The notes under the pieces: generated by a model | The model's input: only the letters and a program-made list of their open reading frames with translations | Told to the model about the DNA's origin: nothing | Database searches by the model: none | NCBI GenBank assembly: GCA_964471235.1 | Contig: CAYYGL010000109.1 | Span: forward strand, 1-16,470 | Direction: 5' to 3' | DNA from: CAYYGL01 sp964471235 | Lineage (GTDB): Bacteria; Calditrichota; Calditrichia; RBG-13-44-9; J075 | DNA: 16,470 bases | Translations under genes and position numbers: made by a program | Shown here: positions 5,286 to 13,881 of the stretch, in pieces | Numbering within the stretch: the stretch's first letter is position 1 | Layout of the letters: every line of letters starts with the position of its first letter

Positions 5286-7841
5286 ATGAGATTTTTTGTG
5301 ATATTTTGCTGTCTGGTCATGCTTATGGGCGTTGTGTTCGCTCAGAATCGGAATGTAACGTTCGATGCGCAACTCAATCAGTACCCCGGTAATATTCCAT
5401 GGTCTTACAACGACATCTGGGGCTGGACGGATAATGACGGAACGGATTATGCCATATTGGGAGCAGCAGTGGGCACCAGCATTGTCAATGTTTCCGATCC
5501 CACCAATATCTTTGAAGTGACGTTGGTTCCGGGCGCCGGTAGTGGAAACGGTGTCGGCTGGCGGGATATGAAGACCTATCAGCATTATTTATACATTGCC
5601 ACGGAAGCTTCAACCACCATCCAGATAGTTGACCTGGCGCCTCTGCCGGATTCGGTTTCGCTGGTAGGCGGATACAGTCAGCTTACCTCGGCTCCCCATA
5701 ACATTTACATCGATACCACCAGGGCGCTGCTATATGTGGTGGAAGATTTCAATTTTAACACGCCGGTGCGGATTCTGAGCCTGGCAGACCCGATCCATCC
5801 CATGGAAGTGGGCAACCTGGGGAACGGCGTGGGCACCGATGCCCATGATGTTTTTGCCCGCGGCAATCGCCTTTATGTGGCGGAAGGTGTGAATGGCACC
5901 CTGGGAATTTTTGATGTTACCAATCCCGCCTCACCGGTATTGTTGCAGCGAATTGCCATTCCCTCCCCCGGCTATGTGCATAATGTCTGGGTGACGGATG
6001 ACGAGCATTACCTGTTCTCCACGGAAGAAACCGTGGGTAAAACTATCAAAGTCTGGGATATCCACGACTTGAACAATGTGGTATTGGTGGATGAGTACAT
6101 CGGGGAAAATCATTTTGCTCATAATGTATTGATAAGGGGAGATTTTGCCTACATCTCCCACTATGGGTCCGGCTTCAAAGTTCTGGATATCAGCGACCCC
6201 GCCAATGTGGTCGAGGTGGGAAGTTATAATCAGTTCCCTGATAACGCCCAGCCGGATGTATGGGGCGTTTATCCTTACACCGGAAACGGGACGGTATTTA
6301 TCAGCGATATCAATGAGGGGTTGTTCGTGCTGACGTTCGATGGTACCCGGGCATATCGGGTTGCCGGTACGCTCCGGGATTCCCAGACCAATCTGCCGGT
6401 TGCGGATGGTTTTATCGAATTAATTGACTCCGGTGTAGAGACCCACAGCGATCCGAATGGTCAATTTAAGCTGGGGAGCAGCGACAGCGGGAGTGTCACC
6501 CTGCGAGCGGTGGCTGTGGGATATCTGGCAACGGAAATCCCCTTAAATGCCGTGCCCGGGGTAAGTGATACCATCGAGGTGTTTTTAGACCCGGCGCCCA
6601 CCGGATCCGTGGAAGGAGAGGTGGTGGATGAGAACAATCAGCCACTTCCGGGAGTGGAGCTTCAGTTAACCCTTGCCAGTCAGTTATTAACCGAGCCAAT
6701 GATCTTTTCCGCCCTTACCGATCCCAATGGCAATTACTCTTTTCCTGACTTGCCGATCTCCGACAGCGTATGGGTGAGTTATCCGGATTTGAAAGTAACA
6801 AAAAATTTTCCCCATCCCACGGTGCATGAACAAAATTTGGTGGTGCAGGAGAATTCCGCCACGGTGGTGAATTTCCAGCTTCAACCGGCGGATATTCTGT
6901 TGGTGAACGATGATCCGGCAGATGCTTTTCAGGAGGAATTCACTTCCGCTTTACAGACTGCCAATGTCACCCCGTTTGAATGGTTTACCTCTTCGGATGG
7001 GCAGGCAATCCCGGCAAGCGCCATGGGAGAACTGAATTTTCCGGTGATGGTATGGTTCACCGGGGATGCAAGTGTGAATGTCCTCTCCCAGACCGAACAG
7101 GACAGCCTGGCGCTCTTTTTAGACTCAGGGGGTAAATTATTCCTGACCGGTGCCAATATTGCCGAAGACCTGAACAACCAGGGCAGTAATTTTCTCCCAG
7201 ATTATCTGAACGTGAACTACGACGGTTCTGCTATCGGTGCTCCTTTGATTGACCCGGTTCCGGGCAATCCGGTGTTTGCTGATCTCTCCGCCTTTACTGC
7301 CCAACAAGCCTCAAGGGATGTGGTTAGCCCCCTTACCGGAAGTAATGCGGACGCCGCGTTTCGCTATGTCAACAATGCCGTCGCCGGGGTCACTATTGCA
7401 AATGGGAACGGCTCCCGGATAGTGTTTACCGGCTTCGGATGGGAAGCGATCTCCAATGCTACCATTCGGGAGCAATTGATGGCGGATGTGCTGGATTGGT
7501 TCAATGTACTCACCGGAATCGATGAGCCGGTAGCGACGACCCGACCGGTCAAGTTTCAGTTGTTTCAGAACTATCCCAACCCGTTTAAGCCGGAAACGTC
7601 CATCCGCTATCAACTCCCTCCAACAGGGCAAGTAGCTGCCAGCACCGTGCTGCTGGAAATTTATAATTTGTTAGGGCAGAAAGTCAGAACCCTGGTGAAA
7701 CAGCAGCAGCCGCCAGGAAATTATACGGTTCGCTGGGATGGAAGGAATGATCTCGGTCAGCAAGTGAGCAGTGGGGTGTATCTCTACCGTCTGACCGCCG
7801 GAAATTTTACCCGGGTACGGAAGATGGTACTACTCCGGTGA
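5286..7841 (+). CDS. Secreted choice-of-anchor B protein with regulatory-like, amidotransferase-like and sorting domains (851 aa)
   Basis: Residues 1-19 form a classic signal peptide (cleavage near VFA-Q). Residues ~24-355 match the choice-of-anchor B family: an early NDIWGWTDNDGTDYAILG, then repeated 'I.D.SDP..' blades such as VNVSDPTN and VLDISDPAN, suggesting a β-propeller. Residues ~357-435 and ~440-533 are two carboxypeptidase-regulatory-like β-sandwiches (VAGTLRDSQTNLPV…SDPNGQF; VEGEVVDENNQPLPGV…TDPNGNYSF). Residues ~535-742 (ADILLVNDD… GGKLFLTGANIAEDL… RIVFTGFGWEAI) resemble a class I glutamine-amidotransferase/ThuA-like fold without an obvious catalytic Cys. Residues ~757-851 are the sorting domain (LFQNYPNPFKP … GVYLYRLTAGN … KMVLLR), closely similar to that of the preceding gene. 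AGGAG precedes ATG 5286. The protein is probably exported or cell-surface attached; its substrate or ligand is unknown. Confidence 0.9.
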   Translation: MRFFVIFCCLVMLMGVVFAQNRNVTFDAQLNQYPGNIPWSYNDIWGWTDNDGTDYAILGAAVGTSIVNVSDPTNIFEVTLVPGAGSGNGVGWRDMKTYQHYLYIATEASTTIQIVDLAPLPDSVSLVGGYSQLTSAPHNIYIDTTRALLYVVEDFNFNTPVRILSLADPIHPMEVGNLGNGVGTDAHDVFARGNRLYVAEGVNGTLGIFDVTNPASPVLLQRIAIPSPGYVHNVWVTDDEHYLFSTEETVGKTIKVWDIHDLNNVVLVDEYIGENHFAHNVLIRGDFAYISHYGSGFKVLDISDPANVVEVGSYNQFPDNAQPDVWGVYPYTGNGTVFISDINEGLFVLTFDGTRAYRVAGTLRDSQTNLPVADGFIELIDSGVETHSDPNGQFKLGSSDSGSVTLRAVAVGYLATEIPLNAVPGVSDTIEVFLDPAPTGSVEGEVVDENNQPLPGVELQLTLASQLLTEPMIFSALTDPNGNYSFPDLPISDSVWVSYPDLKVTKNFPHPTVHEQNLVVQENSATVVNFQLQPADILLVNDDPADAFQEEFTSALQTANVTPFEWFTSSDGQAIPASAMGELNFPVMVWFTGDASVNVLSQTEQDSLALFLDSGGKLFLTGANIAEDLNNQGSNFLPDYLNVNYDGSAIGAPLIDPVPGNPVFADLSAFTAQQASRDVVSPLTGSNADAAFRYVNNAVAGVTIANGNGSRIVFTGFGWEAISNATIREQLMADVLDWFNVLTGIDEPVATTRPVKFQLFQNYPNPFKPETSIRYQLPPTGQVAASTVLLEIYNLLGQKVRTLVKQQQPPGNYTVRWDGRNDLGQQVSSGVYLYRLTAGNFTRVRKMVLLR

Positions 7842-7929
7842 GTGGTTCGGGAGAGAGATTGACAATGGTGATTGCCAGAGCCACTTAGTGAGCATGTTCA
7901 GTGGGACATTCTCTCGATCGCTATCTATT

Positions 7930-7961
7930 AACGCTGATTGACACAGATGATGGGTCATCAT
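7930..7961 (+). repeat. Short copy of repeat module 2
   Basis: AACGCTGATT and GATGGGTCATCAT are separated by nine bases, exactly as at 2885-2916. The nine spacer bases differ (GACACAGAT here). The match stops at an A-run (7964-7971), so only the left end of the module is present. It sits between the choice-of-anchor gene and ridA. Confidence 0.6.
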
Positions 7962-8117
7962 TTAAAAAAAACGTAATGACTCAGGTAGATAAGAGAGCAA
8001 AACCGGTCCCCAAAGACATGATCTTGGATATTCCGTTTCCGAAAAGACCCCTTTAAGGGGGGAGCAAATAGCAGAAGAGTTACGAATCGAGGAAAAATTC
8101 AGGAAAGGAGCAACGTG

Positions 8118-8501
8118 ATGAAGCAGATTATCTCCACATCCGGAGCGCCGAAGCCGGTTGGTCCTTACAACCAGGCGGTGGTGGTGGGTTCACTGGTTTT
8201 TACTGCCGGGCAAATTGCCCTGGATCCGGCGACAAATCAACTGATCGATGGAGACATCCGCCAACAAACCCGCCAGGTGCTGGAAAATTTAAAGGCGGTG
8301 TTAACGGCCGCCGGAACGGATTTTTCCCACGTGGTAAAGACCACTGTTTTTTTACAATCTATGGATGATTTTGCTGCCATGAACGATGTTTATGCCGAAT
8401 ATTTTCCGGAAACTGCTCCGGCACGATCCGCTGTGGCCGTGGAACGGCTCCCCAAAGGAATGCTGGTTGAAATCGAATGTATTGCGGAAATTCCGGGGTA
8501 A
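8118..8501 (+). CDS. ridA: RidA/YjgF family reactive imine/enamine deaminase (127 aa)
   Basis: RidA proteins hydrolyse reactive 2-aminoacrylate-type enamines/imines released by PLP enzymes, and act as cytosolic homotrimers. The sequence opens with the family pattern IISTSGAPKPVGPYNQA and has the VFTAGQIALDP strand region. It retains the Arg that holds the substrate carboxylate (R103 in PARSAV) and the Glu of the C-terminal VEIEC segment (E120), equivalent to Arg105 and Glu120 of the E. coli protein. The length is normal. The frame also has an overlapping GTG at 8115, but AAAGGAG (8104-8110) is spaced 7 bases from ATG 8118 and only 4 from the GTG, so the ATG is preferred. It starts a closely spaced plus-strand run with the lipid kinase and DUF5683 genes. 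Confidence 0.96.
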   Translation: MKQIISTSGAPKPVGPYNQAVVVGSLVFTAGQIALDPATNQLIDGDIRQQTRQVLENLKAVLTAAGTDFSHVVKTTVFLQSMDDFAAMNDVYAEYFPETAPARSAVAVERLPKGMLVEIECIAEIPG

Positions 8502-8546
8502 CATACTTTACCAATCCCAAAAATAAACCCAAAAGAGGAACCCGTT

Positions 8547-9473
8547 ATCGATAAAGAAACCAAACAATCTGACCGGCGTTATCATTTAATTTATAATCCT
8601 GCTGCCGGGAGAGGTTTGGCAAAAAAAGTTGAAGCCCGGGTGATGGAGTTGGTTGAACATTATTTCCCGGGAATCAATGTTTACCGAACCGATCGCCCCG
8701 GGGCGGCTACCCGATTTGCCGCTGAAATCAAACAAAACTCCGATGTGGTAATTGCCGCTGGCGGTGATGGCACCATAAATGAGGTCTTAAACGGTTTGAT
8801 TGGCGGCGGGGGCGTGTTGGGGATTATTCCCATCGGCAGCGGAAATGATTTTGTCAAAATGCTCAACCTGCCACGAGATTACGAAAAAGCTCTCCGCATC
8901 ATTCAACAGCACAACACCATGCGCATTGACGTGGGGAAGGTAGATGGGCGTTATTTCCTGAACGGATTGGGAATCGGTTTCGACGCTTATGTAGTAATTG
9001 AGAGTCAAAAAGTGAAATGGCTGCGGGGATTTGTGATGTATCTCTTTGCCATACTTAAAACATTGAAGCATTATCACAATATGTCCGTCAATCTAAAGTT
9101 GGATGGCAGGGAGGAGCAACGTGAGATATTTATGATCACCGTCGGGAATGGGAAAAGTCTGGGAGGAGGTTTTTTTCTGACACCGCGGGCAAAATTGGAT
9201 GATGGTGTGTTTGACATTTGTATCTTCCGTGCCTTAACCACACCGGAAGTGCTGAAGAATCTCCCCAAAGCGCTCCACGGCAAACATCTTTTTCTGCCCC
9301 AGGTGGAGTATTTCCAGGCGCGGGAATTGTCCGTATCTTCACCGGATTGGCTGCCAATGCATATAGACGGAGAGCTGATGCCAACCAACATTCAGCAGGT
9401 ATCCGTTGAGGTGGTTCCCCGGGCAATCGAAGTAATCCATAACTTGAATCATGCTGAAAAAGAGGTAAGATAA
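8547..9473 (+). CDS. Diacylglycerol/lipid kinase, YegS/DgkB family; non-canonical start inferred
   Basis: Lipid kinases of this family phosphorylate diacylglycerol or related lipids with ATP at the inner membrane face. Visible motifs are HLIYNPAAGRG near the N-terminus, the nucleotide-binding AAGGDGTINEVLNGL, then GIIPIGSGNDF, and a C-terminal half with NGLGIGFDA and DDGVFDI. The total of ~308 residues fits the family. The oddity is the start. The frame is open from the ridA stop (8499-8501), but the first ATG/GTG/TTG is TTG 8616, which would delete the conserved NPAAG segment and has GGGAGAGG almost touching it. The best-placed initiation site is near ATC 8547, preceded by AGAGGAA at good spacing; a single-base error or mutation (GTT 8544 for GTG) is also possible. 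The product call is firm; the start is not. Confidence 0.88.
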   Translation: MDKETKQSDRRYHLIYNPAAGRGLAKKVEARVMELVEHYFPGINVYRTDRPGAATRFAAEIKQNSDVVIAAGGDGTINEVLNGLIGGGGVLGIIPIGSGNDFVKMLNLPRDYEKALRIIQQHNTMRIDVGKVDGRYFLNGLGIGFDAYVVIESQKVKWLRGFVMYLFAILKTLKHYHNMSVNLKLDGREEQREIFMITVGNGKSLGGGFFLTPRAKLDDGVFDICIFRALTTPEVLKNLPKALHGKHLFLPQVEYFQARELSVSSPDWLPMHIDGELMPTNIQQVSVEVVPRAIEVIHNLNHAEKEVR

Positions 9474-9476
9474 ACC

Positions 9477-9968
9477 ATGCCCGTTATTCGTTACCTGAAC
9501 CTGATATTGATGATGGGAATCCTGTCAATCACCAATCTGGCAGCGCAGCAGGATTCGCTCCTTCAGCTAACCAACGCTTCTCCATCGCATATCGATACGA
9601 CCCGATTATTGTCCGACAAGCCGCTAAAATCGCCCTGGGGAGCGGTAGTTCGTTCGGCGATAATTCCCGGGCTGGGACAGGTATATACCCATAATTACCT
9701 GAAGGGAGCCGTTGCCTTTACCCTGAACGGATTCTGGTTAGCCAGAATCCGGCGGTACCAACAGCGATGGAGTAAACATCATATTCAGGCAGACCGGGAC
9801 CGTCGTAACGATTCCTACTGGTTCTTCGGAGTCACCTACCTTCTGACTCTGGTAGATGCTTATGTGAATGCATACCTGTTTAAATTTGACGAAGCAATGC
9901 AGCTAACCTGGCGATTTCCACAAGATGACCCCCGAACATTGATGATACGCCTGAATATTCGATTATAA
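9477..9968 (+). CDS. DUF5683-family membrane protein (163 aa)
   Basis: Residues 1-23 form a signal peptide or N-terminal membrane segment ending LAAQQ. The conserved core KSPWGAVVRSAIIPGLGQVY (residues 51-70), followed by KGAVAFTLNGFWLARIRRYQ, is the hallmark of DUF5683, a family common in Bacteroidetes-like and Calditrichaeota-like genomes. A second hydrophobic segment (~114-135, YWFFGVTYLLTLVDAYVNAY) follows. The AIIPGLGQ(x)Y pattern also occurs in TM2-like small membrane proteins. Function is unknown. The ATG lies 4 bases after the lipid kinase stop, with AGAGG 11 bases upstream, so co-transcription with that gene is likely. Confidence 0.85.
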   Translation: MPVIRYLNLILMMGILSITNLAAQQDSLLQLTNASPSHIDTTRLLSDKPLKSPWGAVVRSAIIPGLGQVYTHNYLKGAVAFTLNGFWLARIRRYQQRWSKHHIQADRDRRNDSYWFFGVTYLLTLVDAYVNAYLFKFDEAMQLTWRFPQDDPRTLMIRLNIRL

Positions 9969-10011
9969 AGCATTCTCTTATCAAAATTCGGTGCTGGCAT
10001 TCCCCAGTATG

Positions 10012-10046
10012 AATGAAATTGCTGTGATTCGCCGCTGAATTTCATT
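10012..10046. repeat. Perfect 9-bp inverted repeat after the DUF5683 gene
   Basis: AATGAAATT (10012-10020) and AATTTCATT (10038-10046) are exact inverse complements around a 17-base loop, 44 bases past the DUF5683 stop. The stem is AT-rich and only a broken T-stretch (AAATTGTTTT) follows. It could be a weak terminator ending the ridA–kinase–DUF5683 unit or a protein-binding dyad. Confidence 0.4.
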
Positions 10047-10256
10047 AAATTGTTTTGGTATATGCCAGGATTATGCTTAAACAGTGTCCGATGCCGGGTT
10101 TACTCAACTAAGAATTCCCAAAGACCGGGTGGTGAGAAGATTTCGGATCGGAAATACTAAATCGGAGGGATGGGGCGGTAAAGCGCTCTCCCCGAATAAG
10201 TTCTTTTGTTAACCCGATCTTTTAGATGAGCAAGCGCTAAAGATTCAAGGGGCACT

Positions 10257-11492
10257 ATGGATCAAACATTTATTCAGATATTTTTATATCTTGCCGGTGC
10301 TTTTTTTGTTGATGGGCTGTTAATTTCCCTTTTCCGTCGTCTAAAGTTAGCCGATTTCCTTGCCCATATTACGACCGGGATGATTTTAGGTTTTTTACTG
10401 GTTCACCTGGAACCGGTTATCGGAAAGGAGTCCCTGAACCTGTTCATCAAAAACAAGGTGGTTCATTATCTTGCTTACCTGGGGCTAATGTTGTTTATGA
10501 TGCAGTTGGGTTTTAATTTTGACCGTAGTTTTTTAACTATTAAAAATCAAAAATCTCTTTTTCTACAAGCCGGTTTTTTGATTCTGTTTAGTGTGCTTTT
10601 TCTGGGCAGTCTGGGCTATTTTCATCTGTTTGAGAAGAATATGGCACGGAACTATTTGTTTATCACGGCTTTTCTGGGAGTCAATATCGGGGCAGTCTTA
10701 TACCGAAACTTTCCGGTTTCCGGTTCGCTTAAGAAATCTTTTACAAAACTGTTGCAAATTGCCATTTTACTGGATGTCCTCAGTATTTTCCTTTTCAGTT
10801 TATTTCAATTATATGCGCATTATAAAAGCTATAACATGAGTAATATTTTGATTGAACCATTGTGTGGGTTGATTTTATTTGTTTCAATTCTGTTATCATT
10901 TATGCCGGATAAAATTGACCGCATCTCCCGGTTTTTGTACACGGTTACCGGTGAATATGCGCTGTTATTGAAGCTGGGGATTTTTTTTATGTTCCTTTAC
11001 GCCGGGATTAAAGTGGGTGTTTCCATTCTGCTAATGGGATTCTGGGCGGGAATGTTGTTTCGCTATTTGGCGGGCAGTACGCAATTCGAAGCAAAACAGA
11101 AATTTTTCCCTATTGCATCGTATTTATACATTCTTCCGTTTGTGGAGGTTGGAAGATTCCTGAGCATGGAATGGCAAACGCCGCCTATCTTTTGGTCAAC
11201 CCTGAGCTTTCTGTTACTTTCACTGGTTGGAATCGCCTTGCTGTTCAGTATCTTTCAAATAATTAATAAAGAAAACGGTCTTATTTTTGGACTGGGGGTT
11301 TTCCCCCGGGGAGAATTAACGGTTTTAATTTTATGGTTGATCAAGGAAACCTCTTCCCCGGCTATCGGCTTTCCGGTTACGATTTTGCTAACTGGCATTG
11401 TGGCGGTCATGGTGACCAGTTTATTGGGAACCCTGCTGGGAAAACTACTGTTTCTCCATCCTGCCGAGACAAAAAGTTCCCTGATCTCTTAA
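10257..11492 (+). CDS. Cation:proton antiporter-like membrane protein (CPA/Na+-H+ exchanger fold, 411 aa)
   Basis: The protein is almost wholly hydrophobic, with roughly 11-13 predicted membrane segments spread from residue 5 to 400. Recognisable CPA features are an early LADFLAHITTGMILGFLLVH helix pair, LGLMLFMMQLGFNFD (the 'lfliGle.d' region), and ILLDVLSIFLFSL with Asp173 at the usual ion-binding position. A late GLGVFPRGELTVLILW matches the family's 'RGE' helix (351-353). The STA/TD-type motif of the paired helix is replaced by GVNIGAVL, so ion selectivity cannot be predicted. No RCK/TrkA regulatory domain follows the membrane part. GGGG lies 6 bases before ATG 10257. It stands 288 bases after the previous gene and 49 bases before ftsY. 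It is plausibly a K+/Na+:H+ antiporter, with moderate certainty. Confidence 0.82.
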   Translation: MDQTFIQIFLYLAGAFFVDGLLISLFRRLKLADFLAHITTGMILGFLLVHLEPVIGKESLNLFIKNKVVHYLAYLGLMLFMMQLGFNFDRSFLTIKNQKSLFLQAGFLILFSVLFLGSLGYFHLFEKNMARNYLFITAFLGVNIGAVLYRNFPVSGSLKKSFTKLLQIAILLDVLSIFLFSLFQLYAHYKSYNMSNILIEPLCGLILFVSILLSFMPDKIDRISRFLYTVTGEYALLLKLGIFFMFLYAGIKVGVSILLMGFWAGMLFRYLAGSTQFEAKQKFFPIASYLYILPFVEVGRFLSMEWQTPPIFWSTLSFLLLSLVGIALLFSIFQIINKENGLIFGLGVFPRGELTVLILWLIKETSSPAIGFPVTILLTGIVAVMVTSLLGTLLGKLLFLHPAETKSSLIS

Positions 11493-11541
11493 TTCCGATT
11501 ACCGTTTCCGTCGAATATGAACCTTAACATCAGGAGTTATA

Positions 11542-12480
11542 ATGGCGAATATCTTTTCCAAATTTAGAAAAGGGATAACCAAAACCCGAACCCAGGTATT
11601 TGACCGGATTTCTGCGGTTGTTAAAGCGAAGAAAAAGATAGATGAAGAACTTTTAGAAGAGATTGAAGATATCTTGATCAGTGGAGATGTGGGGGTAGAT
11701 ACATCGTTGGAACTGCTGGAGCGTGTCAAAAAGCGGGTGAAGAAGGAAAAATATGAGAACAGCGAAGATGTAATCCGCCTCCTGGAGGAGGAGATTGTGA
11801 AGATGTTTCCGGACGGGCGTTTTCGGGAAGAGGAACTGTCAGCCCATCCCTTTGTCATTCTGGTTGTAGGAGTTAATGGCACCGGAAAAACCACCTCGAT
11901 AGCCAAAATCGGCTATCGTTTTCAGCAGCAGGGGAAGCGGGTGATGTTTGCAGCAGCAGATACCTTCCGGGCGGCTGCTATTGATCAATTGCAGGTGTGG
12001 GCAGATCGGCTGGGAGTAGAAATGATTAAGCATCAAAGCGGCTCGGACCCGGCAGCCGTGGCGTTTGATGCGGTCCGGGCTGCCCGGGCGCGTGCGGCTG
12101 ATGTGTTGTTGATCGATACTGCCGGAAGACTCCATACCCGGGTAAACCTGATGGAAGAGTTGAAAAAAATCCGCCGGGTGGTGCAGAAAGAGATTCCCGA
12201 GGCTCCACACCTGACCCTCCTGGTGCTGGATGCAACCATCGGGCAGAACGCCCTCAACCAGGCGCGCCAATTTGTAACCTCGGTCGAAGTGGATGGGATT
12301 GTGCTGACCAAATTAGATGGTACCGCAAAAGGAGGTTCCATCATCGGAATCAGCCACCAATTGGAGCTCCCGGTATATTATGTGGGGCTCGGAGAACAAA
12401 TGGACGACCTCCAGTTATTCGACCCCCGGCTTTATGCGGAGGGCTTGTTCTCAGAAGAAGTTACCGAAATCGAAAATTAA
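11542..12480 (+). CDS. ftsY: Signal recognition particle receptor FtsY (312 aa)
   Basis: FtsY is the SRP-type GTPase that docks SRP–ribosome complexes at the inner membrane and pairs its GTPase with that of Ffh. The N-domain four-helix bundle occupies ~1-90. The G-domain motifs follow in order: P-loop GVNGTGKT (110-117), DTFRAAA insertion-box motif (140-146), DTAGR (192-196), TKLDGTAKGG (256-265) and the closing GLGEQMDDLQLFD (282-294). The protein is the short form without the long acidic A domain of E. coli FtsY. The start ATG 11542 has AGGAG eight bases upstream. The third residue of the Walker loop is Asn (GVNGTGKT), normal for FtsY. The rimO gene follows 85 bases downstream. Confidence 0.98.
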   Translation: MANIFSKFRKGITKTRTQVFDRISAVVKAKKKIDEELLEEIEDILISGDVGVDTSLELLERVKKRVKKEKYENSEDVIRLLEEEIVKMFPDGRFREEELSAHPFVILVVGVNGTGKTTSIAKIGYRFQQQGKRVMFAAADTFRAAAIDQLQVWADRLGVEMIKHQSGSDPAAVAFDAVRAARARAADVLLIDTAGRLHTRVNLMEELKKIRRVVQKEIPEAPHLTLLVLDATIGQNALNQARQFVTSVEVDGIVLTKLDGTAKGGSIIGISHQLELPVYYVGLGEQMDDLQLFDPRLYAEGLFSEEVTEIEN

Positions 12481-12565
12481 GCCAAACCAGATACCCAGCA
12501 TATTTTTTCGAACACGTAACGAATGTTACAGTGTAATAGAATTGAAAAATATTACTCTTCGATGG

Positions 12566-13879
12566 ATGATGCAAAATCACAAAAAAATACATATTACCAC
12601 TCTCGGCTGTTCCAAAAATATTTACGACTCTGAACTGTTGATGGGGCAATTACAAACCCACCGGGCTGAACTGGTGGACGAGCCGGATGAGGCGGAAGTG
12701 ATCATCATTAATACCTGTGGATTTATAGACCTGGCAAAACAAGAATCGATTGACGCCATTCTGGAAGCGGAGCAATTGAAAAAAGAAGACCCATCCAAAA
12801 AGATTGTCGTTTGCGGCTGTTTATCCCAACGGTATCAAAAAGAGTTAAAAAGCGAAATACGGTCGGTAGACGCCTTTTTTGGCACTGAAGATTTTGCCAA
12901 TATCTTAAATTATTTAAACTATACCTCCGATGTCTCTCCGGATCATTTGTATGAAAAACGGCTGTTAACGACCCCTGGGCATTATGCTTATTTAAAAATC
13001 AGTGAAGGCTGCAACCACACCTGTTCATTTTGTGCCATCCCGTTGATGCGCGGGCGGCATCGCAGTCGGGCGATGGAAAATATTGTGCATGAAGCCCGAC
13101 AATTAGCCCGACAGGGGGTAAAGGAGTTGATCATCATCTCTCAGGACACCACCTTCTATGGTCTTGATTTATACGGCTCCCAGCAGATTGTGCCCCTCCT
13201 GAAACAGTTGGAAGAAATTCCGGGAATTGAGTGGATACGCCTTCATTATCTTTATCCCACCACCGTGCCGGATGAATTGATAGACCGGATGGCCATAAGT
13301 GAGAAGATCGTCCCATACCTGGATATGCCGATTCAGCATATCAGCGACCGGATGTTGAAAATAATGAAGCGGGGCGGGAAGGCGAACCGAATCCGGGAAA
13401 TATTTGAACAAGCCCGGCGGAAAATCCCCGGTATTTTTTTGAGAACCACTGTAATTGTGGGGCATCCCGGGGAAACAGAACAGGACTTTGTGGGGTTAAA
13501 AAGATTTGTAAGGGAGTTTGAATTTGACCGACTGGGAGTATTTCAATATTCGCACGAAGAGAATACTACCGCCTTTCAAATGGAAGACCTCCCGTTGGAA
13601 ATCAAAGATGAACGATACCGGGAGTTGATGGCAATTCAGCGAGAAATTTCTTTGATGAAAAATTCCAACAGAGTAGGCAGGGTAATGCGGATAATTGTCG
13701 ATGAAATAGATTGGAAAACCCTAACGGTTATCGGTCGTACTAAGGGAGATTCTCCGGAAATTGATAATGAAGTTATCGTCGAGAACGTTAACCGGCCGAT
13801 TCGGGTAGGGGATATGATAAATGTTCGGATTACCGATGCCGCAGAATATGAAATGTATGCAACTATAGAGGATACCTGA
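12566..13879 (+). CDS. rimO: Ribosomal protein S12 methylthiotransferase RimO (437 aa)
   Basis: RimO is a radical-SAM enzyme that adds a methylthio group to Asp of ribosomal protein S12 using two [4Fe-4S] clusters. The N-terminal MTTase domain has its three cluster Cys at C15 (TLGCSKN), C51 (INTCGF) and C85 (VVCGCL). The radical-SAM CxxxCxxC is at C149, C153 and C156 (GCNHTCSFCAIP), followed by RGRHRSR typical of RimO rather than MiaB. A TRAM domain closes the protein (~371-437). ATG 12566 (or the adjacent ATG 12569) is chosen because family members begin just before the KKIHITTLGCSKN segment. The frame stays open far upstream inside ftsY, but that sequence is not conserved. No clear Shine-Dalgarno is visible; an upstream TTG at 12542 is a less likely alternative. 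The next start lies two bases past its stop. Confidence 0.96.
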   Translation: MMQNHKKIHITTLGCSKNIYDSELLMGQLQTHRAELVDEPDEAEVIIINTCGFIDLAKQESIDAILEAEQLKKEDPSKKIVVCGCLSQRYQKELKSEIRSVDAFFGTEDFANILNYLNYTSDVSPDHLYEKRLLTTPGHYAYLKISEGCNHTCSFCAIPLMRGRHRSRAMENIVHEARQLARQGVKELIIISQDTTFYGLDLYGSQQIVPLLKQLEEIPGIEWIRLHYLYPTTVPDELIDRMAISEKIVPYLDMPIQHISDRMLKIMKRGGKANRIREIFEQARRKIPGIFLRTTVIVGHPGETEQDFVGLKRFVREFEFDRLGVFQYSHEENTTAFQMEDLPLEIKDERYRELMAIQREISLMKNSNRVGRVMRIIVDEIDWKTLTVIGRTKGDSPEIDNEVIVENVNRPIRVGDMINVRITDAAEYEMYATIEDT

Positions 13880-13881
13880 TC

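Noticed and set aside
8048..8060. CCCCTT-T-AAGGGG palindrome upstream of ridA as a terminator or operator
   Set aside because: A single-base loop cannot form a normal hairpin and no T-tract follows; too short to support a role.
12317..12565. Upstream extension of rimO overlapping the end of ftsY
   Set aside because: The extra 83 codons are an out-of-frame reading of ftsY and the gap, lack family similarity, and RimO proteins start just before the TLGCSKN motif.
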